The translations under genes and the position numbers were made by a program. 54,502 nucleotides of DNA from an uncultured Saprospiraceae bacterium. GTDB taxonomy: Bacteria > Bacteroidota > Bacteroidia > Chitinophagales > Saprospiraceae. This document shows positions 35,990 through 44,629 of this stretch, piece after piece. Position 1 is the first letter of the stretch. Each line of letters starts with the position of its first letter. The notes below the pieces were generated by a model. It made no database searches and was not told where the DNA came from. It was given only the letters and a program-made list of their open reading frames with translations. The stretch lies in assembly GCA_937967615.1 (NCBI GenBank), contig CALCMJ010000085.1:1-54502 (forward strand), given 5' to 3'.

Positions 35990-36757
35990 TCATGATGGAT
36001 TGGCCAATGCCCGGTTGCGTAATTTTTTAAGAAATGGTGATGCAAAGATGAAATTTTCCAAGGTTTTATTATCCGTGTTTAAAACTTCAGACATATGCCC
36101 TCTCCATGCTACCAGCCCTTTATCCAAAAGACAAATATTCTCACCAATTTCCATCACAGAATTCATGTCGTGGGTGTTTATAACAGTGGTGATATTATAT
36201 TCATCTGTTATACCTTTGATGAGCTCATCAATTTTAATCGCTGTTTTAGGATCCAATCCTGAATTGGGTTCATCTACAAATAAATACTTAGGATTGAGGA
36301 CTATGGAACGCGCTATACCAACACGCTTTTGCATCCCACCAGATATCTCTGAAGGGAATTTATCATTGATTCCAGCTAATTCAACTCGCTCCAAACAATG
36401 GTCAACGACTTTTCTTTTATCTTTTATACTGTCCTTGGTAAACATATCCAATGGAAATCGAATATTTTCTTCAATTGTCAAAGAATCAAATAGGGCATTA
36501 CCTTGAAATAGCATACCTACATCCATTCTTAATTCTCTTAATTGGTTTTTATTTAGGGACAAAAAGTTAGTGTCGCTATACCATATTTCTCCACTGGTAG
36601 GTTTAAAAAGACCTACCAACAATTTTAATAAAACAGTTTTCCCCGCACCACTTTTACCAATGATTAAATTTGTCTTTCCGGCTTCAAAAAGAAAATCGAT
36701 ACCTTTCAAAACTTCAGTATCTGCAAACGATTTGTATATATTTTTTACTCTGATCAT
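35990..36757 (-). CDS. mlaF: ABC transporter ATP-binding protein, MlaF-like
   Basis: Cytosolic ATPase of a lipid-transport ABC system. Walker A GKSGAGKT, Q-loop GMLFQGNALFDSLTIEENI (typical of Mkl/MlaF), signature SGGMQKRVGIARSI, Walker B KYLFVDEPNSGLDP and the switch His in INTHDM. The frame is open to 36814, but the ATG at 36755-36757 (MIRVKNIYKSF) overlaps the stop of the upstream permease as TAATG, so I use it; this gives 255 residues. No substrate-binding MlaD gene follows. Confidence 0.9.
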   Translation of the reverse strand: MIRVKNIYKSFADTEVLKGIDFLFEAGKTNLIIGKSGAGKTVLLKLLVGLFKPTSGEIWYSDTNFLSLNKNQLRELRMDVGMLFQGNALFDSLTIEENIRFPLDMFTKDSIKDKRKVVDHCLERVELAGINDKFPSEISGGMQKRVGIARSIVLNPKYLFVDEPNSGLDPKTAIKIDELIKGITDEYNITTVINTHDMNSVMEIGENICLLDKGLVAWRGHMSEVLNTDNKTLENFIFASPFLKKLRNRALANPS

Positions 36758-37506
36758 TAGACTGCTGTTAAGAGAACTGCAATTAGATAATCTGCAACAA
36801 TAATTGCTATACAACTGAATACAACTGCTCTAGTACTCGCTGCACCTAATTCTATACTTCCCCCAGTAACAAAATATCCCTGATAGCAAGATATAGAAGT
36901 AAGCAAGTAGGCAAAACTAAATGCTTTAACGTACATCATAAAAACATAGTAGGGAATAAAGAAAGAACGTAAACCTCTTATATAATCTGCGTGTAAGAAT
37001 ATGCCAGTAGGGACTGTTGAAAGATAACCACCACCTATATTTACAAGCATCGCAGTACTGACTAAGATGGGAATCATAAAAAATCCAGCAACTATTTTTG
37101 GCATTACTAAATACGCTGCTGTATTTACCCCCATGATTTCCATGGCGTCAATGTGTTCCTTTTGGCGCATTCCTCCAATTTCCGCGGCCATGTTAGATCC
37201 TATTTTTCCAGCAAGAACAATACATGTAAACGTTGAAGCTAATTCTATTATAGCCATGTCTCTTACTATGTATCCTATGTAATATGGTGGAATAAATGTT
37301 CCGCTTAGCTGATAATAGAATTGCACAGCAGTAACAGCACCTATGAATATTGAAATGATGAATACAAGCGGAAAGGATCCTATTCCTATATCATACATTT
37401 GGCGAACCGTCTCTTTATAATACATTTTCCAGTTTTCCGGTTTGCGGAAAATCTGACCATGCCATGAAACAAAGCGACCAAGATGAAATAATAGATTTTT
37501 TACCAT
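36757..37506 (-). CDS. mlaE: ABC transporter permease, MlaE-like
   Basis: Inner-membrane permease of the MlaE family: five or six helices, with the family signatures AVTAVQFYYQLS, VLAGKIGSNMAAEIGGMRQKEHIDAMEIMG and SISCYQGYFVTGGSIELGAASTRAVVFS. The frame is open to 37572, but the ATG at 37506 (MVKNLLFHLGRF) matches the family start and gives 249 residues. It is the first gene of the mlaE-mlaF-MFS operon and divergent from the SDR gene. Confidence 0.9.
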   Translation of the reverse strand: MVKNLLFHLGRFVSWHGQIFRKPENWKMYYKETVRQMYDIGIGSFPLVFIISIFIGAVTAVQFYYQLSGTFIPPYYIGYIVRDMAIIELASTFTCIVLAGKIGSNMAAEIGGMRQKEHIDAMEIMGVNTAAYLVMPKIVAGFFMIPILVSTAMLVNIGGGYLSTVPTGIFLHADYIRGLRSFFIPYYVFMMYVKAFSFAYLLTSISCYQGYFVTGGSIELGAASTRAVVFSCIAIIVADYLIAVLLTAV

Positions 37507-37530
37507 TGAAATTATGAGCCCTTTATGTTG

Positions 37531-37538
37531 TACTTTTG
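37531..37538 (+). promoter_or_regulatory. -7 promoter element before the SDR gene
   Basis: TACTTTTG, an exact TAnnTTTG match, 59 bases before the ATG. Confidence 0.45.
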
Positions 37539-37597
37539 TGCTGCAAAAATACTCTAAAAAAAGGAATAGCACTAAAAATTAGACTAAAGCTAAATTT

Positions 37598-38299
37598 ATG
37601 AATACGATTATAACAGGTGGTACTAAAGGGATAGGCTTTGCGATAGCTGAAGAACTTGCTAAAAAAGGACATAATTTGTGCGTTTGCGCAAGATCATCGG
37701 ATGACCTTAAAGAAATGGAACAAGCATTTAAGGCGAATTATCCGAAGCAAGAGTTTTACACTATGGTCGCAGATCTAGGAAATAAAGTAGAGGTCCTGTC
37801 TTTTGCAGACTTTTGTTTAGAAAACTTTGAAAGAATTGACATTTTAGTAAATAATGCAGGCGTCTTTTTGCCAGGAGAGATATTACAAGAAGAAGATGGC
37901 GCACTGGAAAAAATGATAGAAACAAATTTGTATTCAGCGTATTATCTTTCAAAAAGAATTGTACCACGTCTCAAAGAAAACAAGTCTGGATTCGTTATAA
38001 ACATGTGTTCCGTTGCCAGTAAAATTGCCTATCCAAACGGAGGCTCTTATAGTATTTCCAAATTTGCATTATTAGGCTTTTCAAAAGTCTTAAGAGAAGA
38101 ACTCAAGCAAACAGGGATTAAAGTGACATCCATTTTACCTGGAGCGACATGGTCTAATTCTTGGGCAGGGGTAGACCTTCCAAAGGAACGATTGATGGAG
38201 GCAACAGATATTGCTCGAGTTGTTTCTAACTTAATTGATTTAGGAGACTCTGCAGTTATGGAAGAAGTAATTTTAAGACCTCAGTTAGGAGATTTATAA
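37598..38299 (+). CDS. Short-chain dehydrogenase/reductase
   Basis: A 233-residue classical SDR. NAD(P)-binding GGTKGIG at the N-terminus, NNAG motif in ILVNNAGVF, catalytic Ser in NMCSVAS and Tyr151-x3-Lys155 (YSISK). CVCARSS after strand 2 gives an Arg that often favours NADP(H). The family is similar to the 3-ketoacyl/sepiapterin-like reductases, but the substrate cannot be told. Single gene, divergent from the mla operon and convergent with the CRTAC1-like gene. Confidence 0.9.
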   Translation: MNTIITGGTKGIGFAIAEELAKKGHNLCVCARSSDDLKEMEQAFKANYPKQEFYTMVADLGNKVEVLSFADFCLENFERIDILVNNAGVFLPGEILQEEDGALEKMIETNLYSAYYLSKRIVPRLKENKSGFVINMCSVASKIAYPNGGSYSISKFALLGFSKVLREELKQTGIKVTSILPGATWSNSWAGVDLPKERLMEATDIARVVSNLIDLGDSAVMEEVILRPQLGDL

Positions 38300-38318
38300 A
38301 AATCAAGCGCCAATAATA

Positions 38319-40163
38319 TTATAGCTTTACAAAAGGGAAACTTTTTAATTTTTTGTTTTGAACAACTTGAACAAAGTATAATCCTGTTGCAAGACCTTTT
38401 AAAGCAACTCTGTTCCCAATGCCTGAAAACTTCTTTTTTCCTAGTTGGTCTATGACAACAAATTCAGCTCTGTCTGTATAGTTGGATAAGAATAAATATT
38501 CTTGCGCGGGTATAGGAAATACAAAATGATTTTCTACCATTTGATCTTCAATGGCAGTATAAATATTCAGATCTTCTACAACATGAACTGTCGTGTTTAT
38601 TGCAGGGTCAATAATTGTCTGCTTAGCACCTCCTGGCCAAAACACATTTATACTGTCTACTTGGGAATTATCTGCAAGACCAAAATGAAGCACGCTACTG
38701 TTTTGAGATACATGACTGCTGCCACCATTCAACTCTCGAATAAGAACGTTTCCTCCACTGTATAGTTTAACGACTGAACCGAGCGCATCTCTATTGCTCT
38801 TCACGCCTTCAAGACTTAGTTTTACCCAATTGTGATTTGAACTAAGTGTGTTTTCATATAAAGCAACTCTGATTTCTTCCCCTGGTAGTATTAGTGCATT
38901 TACATGGACGACCATTACATCAACATCTCCATCATTATCAATATCAGCAGCAGCTAATCCGCGCGCTTTAGATTTATCAGAAAAGCCAGTTGCCGTTGAA
39001 GCATCTTCAAAAGTACCATCTTGATTGTTTAAGTATAACTTATTAGGATTATTAGGATTGGAGGCCAACCAATCTAAACTTCCTCCTCCGGCAGGAATAT
39101 ATCCATTTGCTACTAAGAGGTCTGGATACATATCTAGATCCATATCTTGAAAACTTGTACCCCAACCTACTGTATTTAGGTCTTGGAACTTTATATCTTC
39201 AACACCTGCGTATTCTGTTTTATCTAAAAACAAGCCATCATCATTATTGAGCAACACATTTCTTCCAAGGTTAGTCACGTAGTAATCTAGATCTTCATCA
39301 AGATCGTAATCACCAATCGCGATTCCCATAGCATATATACCCACATTCATTCCCAGTGCAGTTGACATTTCACTAAGACTATTTTCTGGGTAATTATTGT
39401 TGAACAATTTATTTGGGGTAATCCACTCACCAAAGTCGTTTGCGATCATAAGATCCTGATCACCATCTAAATCATAGTCAGTAAACGTTGAAGCAAGAAC
39501 ACAACCTTCTTGGTTTTCCCAAAAATCCGCACCTAGTTTTTGGAACGTATTATCTTGATTATTTAAATACAAATAATCTTCTGAGCATGTATGGTCAAAG
39601 CCAATTGCTACACCATTATTATCATATAATAAATTAATTTCTGAAATATAATTACCAACATAGATATCTAAATAACCGTCAAGGTTAATATCTGCGAAAG
39701 AGGCAGACATACTGAAGGAAGTGTCTTGTAGAATGCCTGCTTCTAAACTTATGTCTGTAAAACTTCCGTCTCCATTATTATACAATAAGTAATTATGAGT
39801 ACCTGCAGAGCTTATGAGAAAAACATCTCTATGACCATCGTTATTTATATCACCAACAATAACACCAGTTGTACCACTTATGGACATTGCATCTATTCCT
39901 GCATCCATACTCATGTCTATGAAAGATCCAGTACCGTCATTGATATATAACTTTTCATTTTGACTACCGCCATTTATCCAGACATCTTGCCAACCATCGT
40001 TGTTTATATCTGCAAATGCAGAGCCACCTCCCATCTCTTGAAGATTTTGAAAATAATGGATTATTCCTTTTTCTTCAGATTTGCGAATAAGCTGGAATTG
40101 AGCAAATGCGGTTTGCAAACTAATGGCTAGAAAAATGATACTGATAGTAATTCTCTTGAACAT
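38319..40163 (-). CDS. CRTAC1-type FG-GAP/ASPIC-UnbV secreted protein with T9SS sorting domain
   Basis: 614 residues. Signal peptide (ISIIFLAISLQTAFAQ), then FG-GAP/VCBS blades with Asp-rich loops (FADINNDGWQDVWINGG, DYDLDGDQDLMIANDFG), the ASPIC/UnbV domain at about 445-520 (ALGSVVKLYSGG, RELNGGSSHVSQNSSVLHFG, DSINVFWPGG), and a C-terminal sorting domain (VFPIPAQEYLFLS, GLATGLYFVQVVQNKK). Such proteins are common in Bacteroidota; function is probably surface binding. Downstream of the sigma/FecR pair but separated by a terminator. Confidence 0.92.
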   Translation of the reverse strand: MFKRITISIIFLAISLQTAFAQFQLIRKSEEKGIIHYFQNLQEMGGGSAFADINNDGWQDVWINGGSQNEKLYINDGTGSFIDMSMDAGIDAMSISGTTGVIVGDINNDGHRDVFLISSAGTHNYLLYNNGDGSFTDISLEAGILQDTSFSMSASFADINLDGYLDIYVGNYISEINLLYDNNGVAIGFDHTCSEDYLYLNNQDNTFQKLGADFWENQEGCVLASTFTDYDLDGDQDLMIANDFGEWITPNKLFNNNYPENSLSEMSTALGMNVGIYAMGIAIGDYDLDEDLDYYVTNLGRNVLLNNDDGLFLDKTEYAGVEDIKFQDLNTVGWGTSFQDMDLDMYPDLLVANGYIPAGGGSLDWLASNPNNPNKLYLNNQDGTFEDASTATGFSDKSKARGLAAADIDNDGDVDVMVVHVNALILPGEEIRVALYENTLSSNHNWVKLSLEGVKSNRDALGSVVKLYSGGNVLIRELNGGSSHVSQNSSVLHFGLADNSQVDSINVFWPGGAKQTIIDPAINTTVHVVEDLNIYTAIEDQMVENHFVFPIPAQEYLFLSNYTDRAEFVVIDQLGKKKFSGIGNRVALKGLATGLYFVQVVQNKKLKSFPFVKL

Positions 40164-40332
40164 GGGTATAAAAATACTTGAATTCGAATATTTTCTTGTT
40201 CAAGTTATGCCCTAAATCTTTGGGAATTGTAAAAAAATACGACGAAAATTACTTCAAAGGAGGCTAAATGCTGGTTTAACTGTTAAAACCAGCGATTTTG
40301 TGTTACTTATGCTATTAAACATGGTCAAAACT

Positions 40333-40356
40333 AAAAGGTCGTGATAACTCACGACC
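40333..40356 (-). terminator. Intrinsic terminator downstream of FecR
   Basis: Perfect 8-base stem GGTCGTGA / TCACGACC with a 4-base loop, then four T as read leftward. A second hairpin (CCTCCGG / CCGGAGG at 40401-40430) lies nearer to the gene. The rest of 40164-40462 holds nothing else I can see. Confidence 0.65.
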
Positions 40357-40462
40357 TCGACGATACTAACACCCATATAGATTCGGGATTTACACCCGAT
40401 CCTCCGGTCAATCAGTCAAACGGCCGGAGGCTTTTAAAAACACACTTAATTAACTAAAAATC

Positions 40463-41578
40463 TTATTTAGGAGTAATACTTATTATTTCAAAGCAACCAT
40501 CGCAATCTTCTGAATATTCGATTGCATACCGTTCTTCCATTTGCTTAAGTATTATACTTAGTGGTGCAGAAACAGAAACATTGACAGTATCGGTCTTACT
40601 ATATTTTAAGTCTCCCTTTGTTTTAAAATTATCTTTTTCTGGGTGGTTCTTTTTTAGATAGTCTATGAAAGTATGCAATAAGAACTCACTTCTTTTATAT
40701 TCAGGTTTTTCAATTTCAGGTTCTGGCTCGGGAATAACTTCAGGTTCTGGCTCAGGCTCAGGAACAACTTCTGGTTCAGGTTCTGGCTCAGGAACAACTT
40801 CTGGCTCAGGCGGTGGTGGCGGATTCTTAAAGTCAACTCCACCTATCATTAATGTATCAAATCCAGCAGATGTGTAAGCAATTACATCGCCCGTATTTAG
40901 TACAATAGCATTGTTTTTGTCTTCAGCGGGGAACATAGTTACTTTGCCCTCGACTACGCCTAATTTTGAAGACTCTTTAGAAGCTTCTAAATCAACGACA
41001 GTCCCAAGGACATCAACTCCAGTTATAGGAGAATTAATCGTAAATGGTCTTGAAGGATCTGAGAAAATGTCAAGTTTGGCGATTCCGTCAATGAAAATCT
41101 CTCTGACTTTACCATCAAACTTTATAGGATATTTAATAAAGCTGTTGGCTGCCAGATTGATCTGAGAGCCATCATCAAGAGTTATAGCCATAGGCGTATC
41201 TCCTGTGTGTATTTCTTTGTATTTGTCAGGGAACATGAAAATAGCCCCTAAAATTAAAATAACTGAGGCAGCTGCAGCTAGAGCAAATCTTCTCCTAAAT
41301 ACGTTGCTAGACAGATTTTTGACCTTTCCTCTTTCATGAAGATCAACGACTTTGGCTGATTCTGAGGAATTGACTTTGTTCAAAAATTTGCTCCACTCTG
41401 CATCTGTATCAATAAGGGATGTATTGCTAAGATTGTTAGACTGCTCATCTAAGGATTTAATATCTTCAAACAAGGACTTATTACCTTGAGACGCTGAAAT
41501 CCAGGTTTCCATAGCCTCTCTATCATCTTGGGAGGCCTTGCCGGCTAGATATTGTAATATGAGCTGTATAGTTTTCAT
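40463..41578 (-). CDS. FecR family anti-sigma factor with Pro-Glu linker
   Basis: 371 residues. Cytosolic anti-sigma N-terminus (ILQYLAGKASQDDREAMETW), one membrane helix (about 95-115), the FecR domain (TPMAITLDDGSQINLAANSF, GVDVLGTVVDLEA), then a linker of three near-identical PEPEPEPEVV units (about 260-295; a 30-base tandem repeat in the DNA), and a C-terminal DUF4974/STN-like domain. It normally holds the ECF sigma factor encoded 42 bases upstream until an outer-membrane signal arrives. Unusually, no TonB receptor or SusC/D pair follows. Confidence 0.9.
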   Translation of the reverse strand: MKTIQLILQYLAGKASQDDREAMETWISASQGNKSLFEDIKSLDEQSNNLSNTSLIDTDAEWSKFLNKVNSSESAKVVDLHERGKVKNLSSNVFRRRFALAAAASVILILGAIFMFPDKYKEIHTGDTPMAITLDDGSQINLAANSFIKYPIKFDGKVREIFIDGIAKLDIFSDPSRPFTINSPITGVDVLGTVVDLEASKESSKLGVVEGKVTMFPAEDKNNAIVLNTGDVIAYTSAGFDTLMIGGVDFKNPPPPPEPEVVPEPEPEPEVVPEPEPEPEVIPEPEPEIEKPEYKRSEFLLHTFIDYLKKNHPEKDNFKTKGDLKYSKTDTVNVSVSAPLSIILKQMEERYAIEYSEDCDGCFEIISITPK

Positions 41579-41620
41579 TTCTACTGCTTATACGTTAGTT
41601 TGTTATCTACCCACATAATT

Positions 41621-42148
41621 TTAACTAAATATTTCATTTTTCTTTAATTCTTCCCTTAAAAGCGAAAATGCTCGGGACATATTATCTTCAACAGTTCTTA
41701 CAGAAATGTCCAAATGTTGGGCTATTTCATCATAAGTGTACCCTTGAAGCTTATTTAGCTTGAATATTTTTCTTGTTTTCGGCTTTAACACTTCCAAAGA
41801 CTTCATAATCTCAGATCTGATGATATATGGGTCCAATTGACCATTATCATCCTCAGCTATGCTTCCAGCGTCTAGATTATCAATATCTACATCACTTTGG
41901 TCCTTTCTCTTACGTATGGCATCAATCATGGTATTTCTTGCCATAGTATATAAGTAGCTCTTAATTGTAGGGGAATTTAGATCAATTTTCTCTTTTGCAT
42001 TCCAGAGCTTAACAAACACATCTTGTACGACTTCCTTGGCGTCCTCGGAATTATTGATTTTGCTATTCACAAAATTATAAAGTGGGTTGTAATACTGCTT
42101 GAATAGAGATTCTACAGTATTGTTTTCGTTGGTATTTCTTAAAGACAT
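41621..42148 (-). CDS. RNA polymerase ECF sigma factor (with FecR partner)
   Basis: 175 residues with sigma region 2 (YNPLYNFVNSKINNSEDAKE, VVQDVFVKLW) and region 4 (LNKLQGYTYDEIAQHLDISV, RTVEDNMSRAFSLLREELKK). It is the first gene of the sigma-fecR pair, 42 bases before the anti-sigma. Its target promoters are not evident. Confidence 0.95.
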   Translation of the reverse strand: MSLRNTNENNTVESLFKQYYNPLYNFVNSKINNSEDAKEVVQDVFVKLWNAKEKIDLNSPTIKSYLYTMARNTMIDAIRKRKDQSDVDIDNLDAGSIAEDDNGQLDPYIIRSEIMKSLEVLKPKTRKIFKLNKLQGYTYDEIAQHLDISVRTVEDNMSRAFSLLREELKKNEIFS

Positions 42149-42277
42149 TTGAAGTCTAAAGCCTTAAATTGAGCTAATTAAATTCTTGATCTATAAAATT
42201 TCTTGCTTAAATGAACAAGATACGATGATTTTTGTAATTATACTCCCAAATTACTGCACATATAATCTTTATCACTC

Positions 42278-42982
42278 ATGTGTTTAGTCAGTTATTCTCC
42301 TACACCTGATGGTTATATTATTTGTTCCAATAGGGATGAATCTCCATCAAGAGCCCTTTCGCCACTAAAGGTTGTTAAAACGCAGTCTGTTAACTTACTG
42401 TGTCCACTTGATCATAAAGGTGGCTCTTGGATTATTTGTTCAGACTCAGGTGTATCAATTTGCATATTAAATGGTGCTTTCCAAAATCACAAAAGAAGAT
42501 TAGATTATAGAATGAGTAGAGGCTTGATGATGAAACAGTTTTTTGAACACAGCTCTACAAGTCAATTTTTATTTCAATTTGACTTTGAAAAAATTGAGCC
42601 CTTTACAATGCTCATCAGAGATAAAAAAGGCTTGTACGAATTTAGATGGGATGGACGCCACAAATTCATTAAACATTTAGATGAAAATAAACTCCACGTT
42701 TGGTCCTCCTGCACATTATATACTCCTGGAATCCAGAAACAAAGAGAAGAGGCCTTTAGAAATTTGTATTCTAAGACGAATGACTACGTACAAGAAATTC
42801 TGAGAATCCATTCATCGGAGCCCCTGGGAGATAGTTTGAATGACTTTGTGATGAATCGGGATGATAGGGTAGCAACAATTAGTATCAGCTTATTAGAAAA
42901 TACTGAAGATGGGAGTAAAATAAGTCATCATGATTTACGCAACGGTGGAACAGTCAAAAAAAGCTTAAAAACTAAGCATTGA
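42278..42982 (+). CDS. NRDE family protein (TANGO2-like)
   Basis: 234 residues starting MCLVSYSP with a Cys2 that, after Met removal, is the N-terminal nucleophile position of Ntn-type folds. The NRDE motif is present as SNRDESPSRA, followed by the family segment GGSWIICSDSGVSICILNGA. TANGO2 proteins are linked to haem or lipid handling in eukaryotes; the bacterial role is unclear. Divergent from the sigma gene and convergent with the membrane protein gene. Confidence 0.88.
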   Translation: MCLVSYSPTPDGYIICSNRDESPSRALSPLKVVKTQSVNLLCPLDHKGGSWIICSDSGVSICILNGAFQNHKRRLDYRMSRGLMMKQFFEHSSTSQFLFQFDFEKIEPFTMLIRDKKGLYEFRWDGRHKFIKHLDENKLHVWSSCTLYTPGIQKQREEAFRNLYSKTNDYVQEILRIHSSEPLGDSLNDFVMNRDDRVATISISLLENTEDGSKISHHDLRNGGTVKKSLKTKH

Positions 42983-42997
42983 GTTTTTTCTATAAAC

Positions 42998-44629
42998 TTA
43001 ATAGTCTAAAACCTTCCACTCACCTCCATGAGGATACAAGAGTAAGGGCTTATCGCTCAAATCTTTAAATGTCACTAGGTAATACCATCCTTTATTTTCC
43101 ACAGTGTAGTTTTCTGTTTCATAATCTGATAAACCTATTCCATCTTTCCAAAACCAAGTTCCGTTCTGTCCTATAAATACGCGCACTCTATTTTCTGTCT
43201 CAAAATATGCATTGAAAATATCAGAAGGATATTGAAAATTATATTGTGCAACAGTTCTGTACTCTATGTTTTCACAAGGACGGTCTTGCAAAAGGTCTAT
43301 AGATTCTTTAAAACTGGTAGTGTTCTCACCAAAATCACGATACATATACATCCCATTAAAGTTATCTGGAATAGCTAAAAAATAAACAACTTTGCCCTCA
43401 GCTTGCTCACACGGAAAATTTTCAAGCATAGCCTTACATCCATCACCAGCATGTTTTGCATTTGTTAGCATTGAGCTAAGTAAGACGATATTGATAATTA
43501 GGTAAATCCACAATATAGTATACCGCGGAATAAACTTAAGCGTATAAATAAGACACACTACAGAAATGCAAAAAAATGGTGTCGCAAAATAACTGTATCT
43601 ATCGTTTTCATGCTGAATAACATACATGAAATACAAATTGACGATTGGGAATATTCCCATAAAAAACATCAACATACTCGTAGAAGAGATTTGAACTTTA
43701 GGGGATAAAGTTTTATAGTTCTTTATAACATAGACAAGTACGCCAAGCAAAAACAAAAACAAAGGAAGTATAAATTTTAGTTTACCAAGCGAGACATAAA
43801 TAAACTCTTTGATTTCAAATGGGAAATAATGTAACAATAAAAGGTGTTTGACAAAGTGCTTTAATCCATTCCCCAAAACAAGATCAGGACTAAAACGCAA
43901 ATGTCTCTCTTCTCCATAATGTCCTACCCATTCCCCAAAACTCAATTTATTCAAGATAAAATAAATAACAATAAACACCAGTTGAACTAAAAATACTTGG
44001 ATACATTTCTTTTTAAAATCACCATCTGGATTTCTATAATGGTCCACTGCAATGAATAATAAAAAGATAAATGGAGTTGCTAAATTAATCTCCAATGTAA
44101 ATAAAGAGCACAGAAATAGAACATGACAGAATAGAAGTGCCTTGAGATTGTTCTTTTCCAAATAGCTTATCAAATACATAAAGGAAGATAGACATAGACC
44201 CACTGACATGATGTAATGAAAGCACGCCTTCCACGTCAGAGTTTCTACTTGGTAGGGGGACAAAAGAAAAAGCAAAGCAATAAAAATGCTTGCATAAGGA
44301 AGATCCAGCTTCCATCTCTTAAACCACATGGCTGAAAAACACTGGAGGAGAAAACTGTTTATACCATGAAACAAAGCAAAAACAAAATACCAGCCAAAGT
44401 GACTTAAGCCAATTATCTTATATATACTATAGTTGATTAAATGAAAAAACTGATGATGTCCTATGTAATCAAAGCAATGGATCACATCTGCATAAGAACC
44501 ATCTCTGTATTTATATAACCAACTTAGAAAGTCTGTAACAATTCCTGCATTCCTCGTAGGGTAATACACCAGCAAGGAAATTATGCAGAAAAAACAAAAA
44601 AGAAAATATTTATTCTTTAATAGGGTCAA
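42998..44629 (-). CDS. Polytopic membrane protein, possibly GT-C glycosyltransferase-like
   Basis: 543 residues: about ten or eleven membrane helices up to residue ~390, then a soluble C-terminal part of about 150 residues. The first periplasmic loop and the segment LSPYQVETLTWKACFHYIMSVG resemble GT-C family membrane transferases, which take sugars from lipid carriers, but I see no clear DxD/ExD motif that proves it. A catalytic role is inference. It overlaps the end of the M43 peptidase gene by 20 bases, so it belongs to the fabG-M43 operon. Confidence 0.65.
   Translation of the reverse strand: MTLLKNKYFLFCFFCIISLLVYYPTRNAGIVTDFLSWLYKYRDGSYADVIHCFDYIGHHQFFHLINYSIYKIIGLSHFGWYFVFALFHGINSFLLQCFSAMWFKRWKLDLPYASIFIALLFLLSPYQVETLTWKACFHYIMSVGLCLSSFMYLISYLEKNNLKALLFCHVLFLCSLFTLEINLATPFIFLLFIAVDHYRNPDGDFKKKCIQVFLVQLVFIVIYFILNKLSFGEWVGHYGEERHLRFSPDLVLGNGLKHFVKHLLLLHYFPFEIKEFIYVSLGKLKFILPLFLFLLGVLVYVIKNYKTLSPKVQISSTSMLMFFMGIFPIVNLYFMYVIQHENDRYSYFATPFFCISVVCLIYTLKFIPRYTILWIYLIINIVLLSSMLTNAKHAGDGCKAMLENFPCEQAEGKVVYFLAIPDNFNGMYMYRDFGENTTSFKESIDLLQDRPCENIEYRTVAQYNFQYPSDIFNAYFETENRVRVFIGQNGTWFWKDGIGLSDYETENYTVENKGWYYLVTFKDLSDKPLLLYPHGGEWKVLDY

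Noticed and set aside
40190-42240. Shared ECF promoter motif (TGAACAAG-like words) before the CRTAC1 and sigma genes
   Set aside because: The words are short, differ in orientation and spacing, and could be chance in AT-rich DNA.
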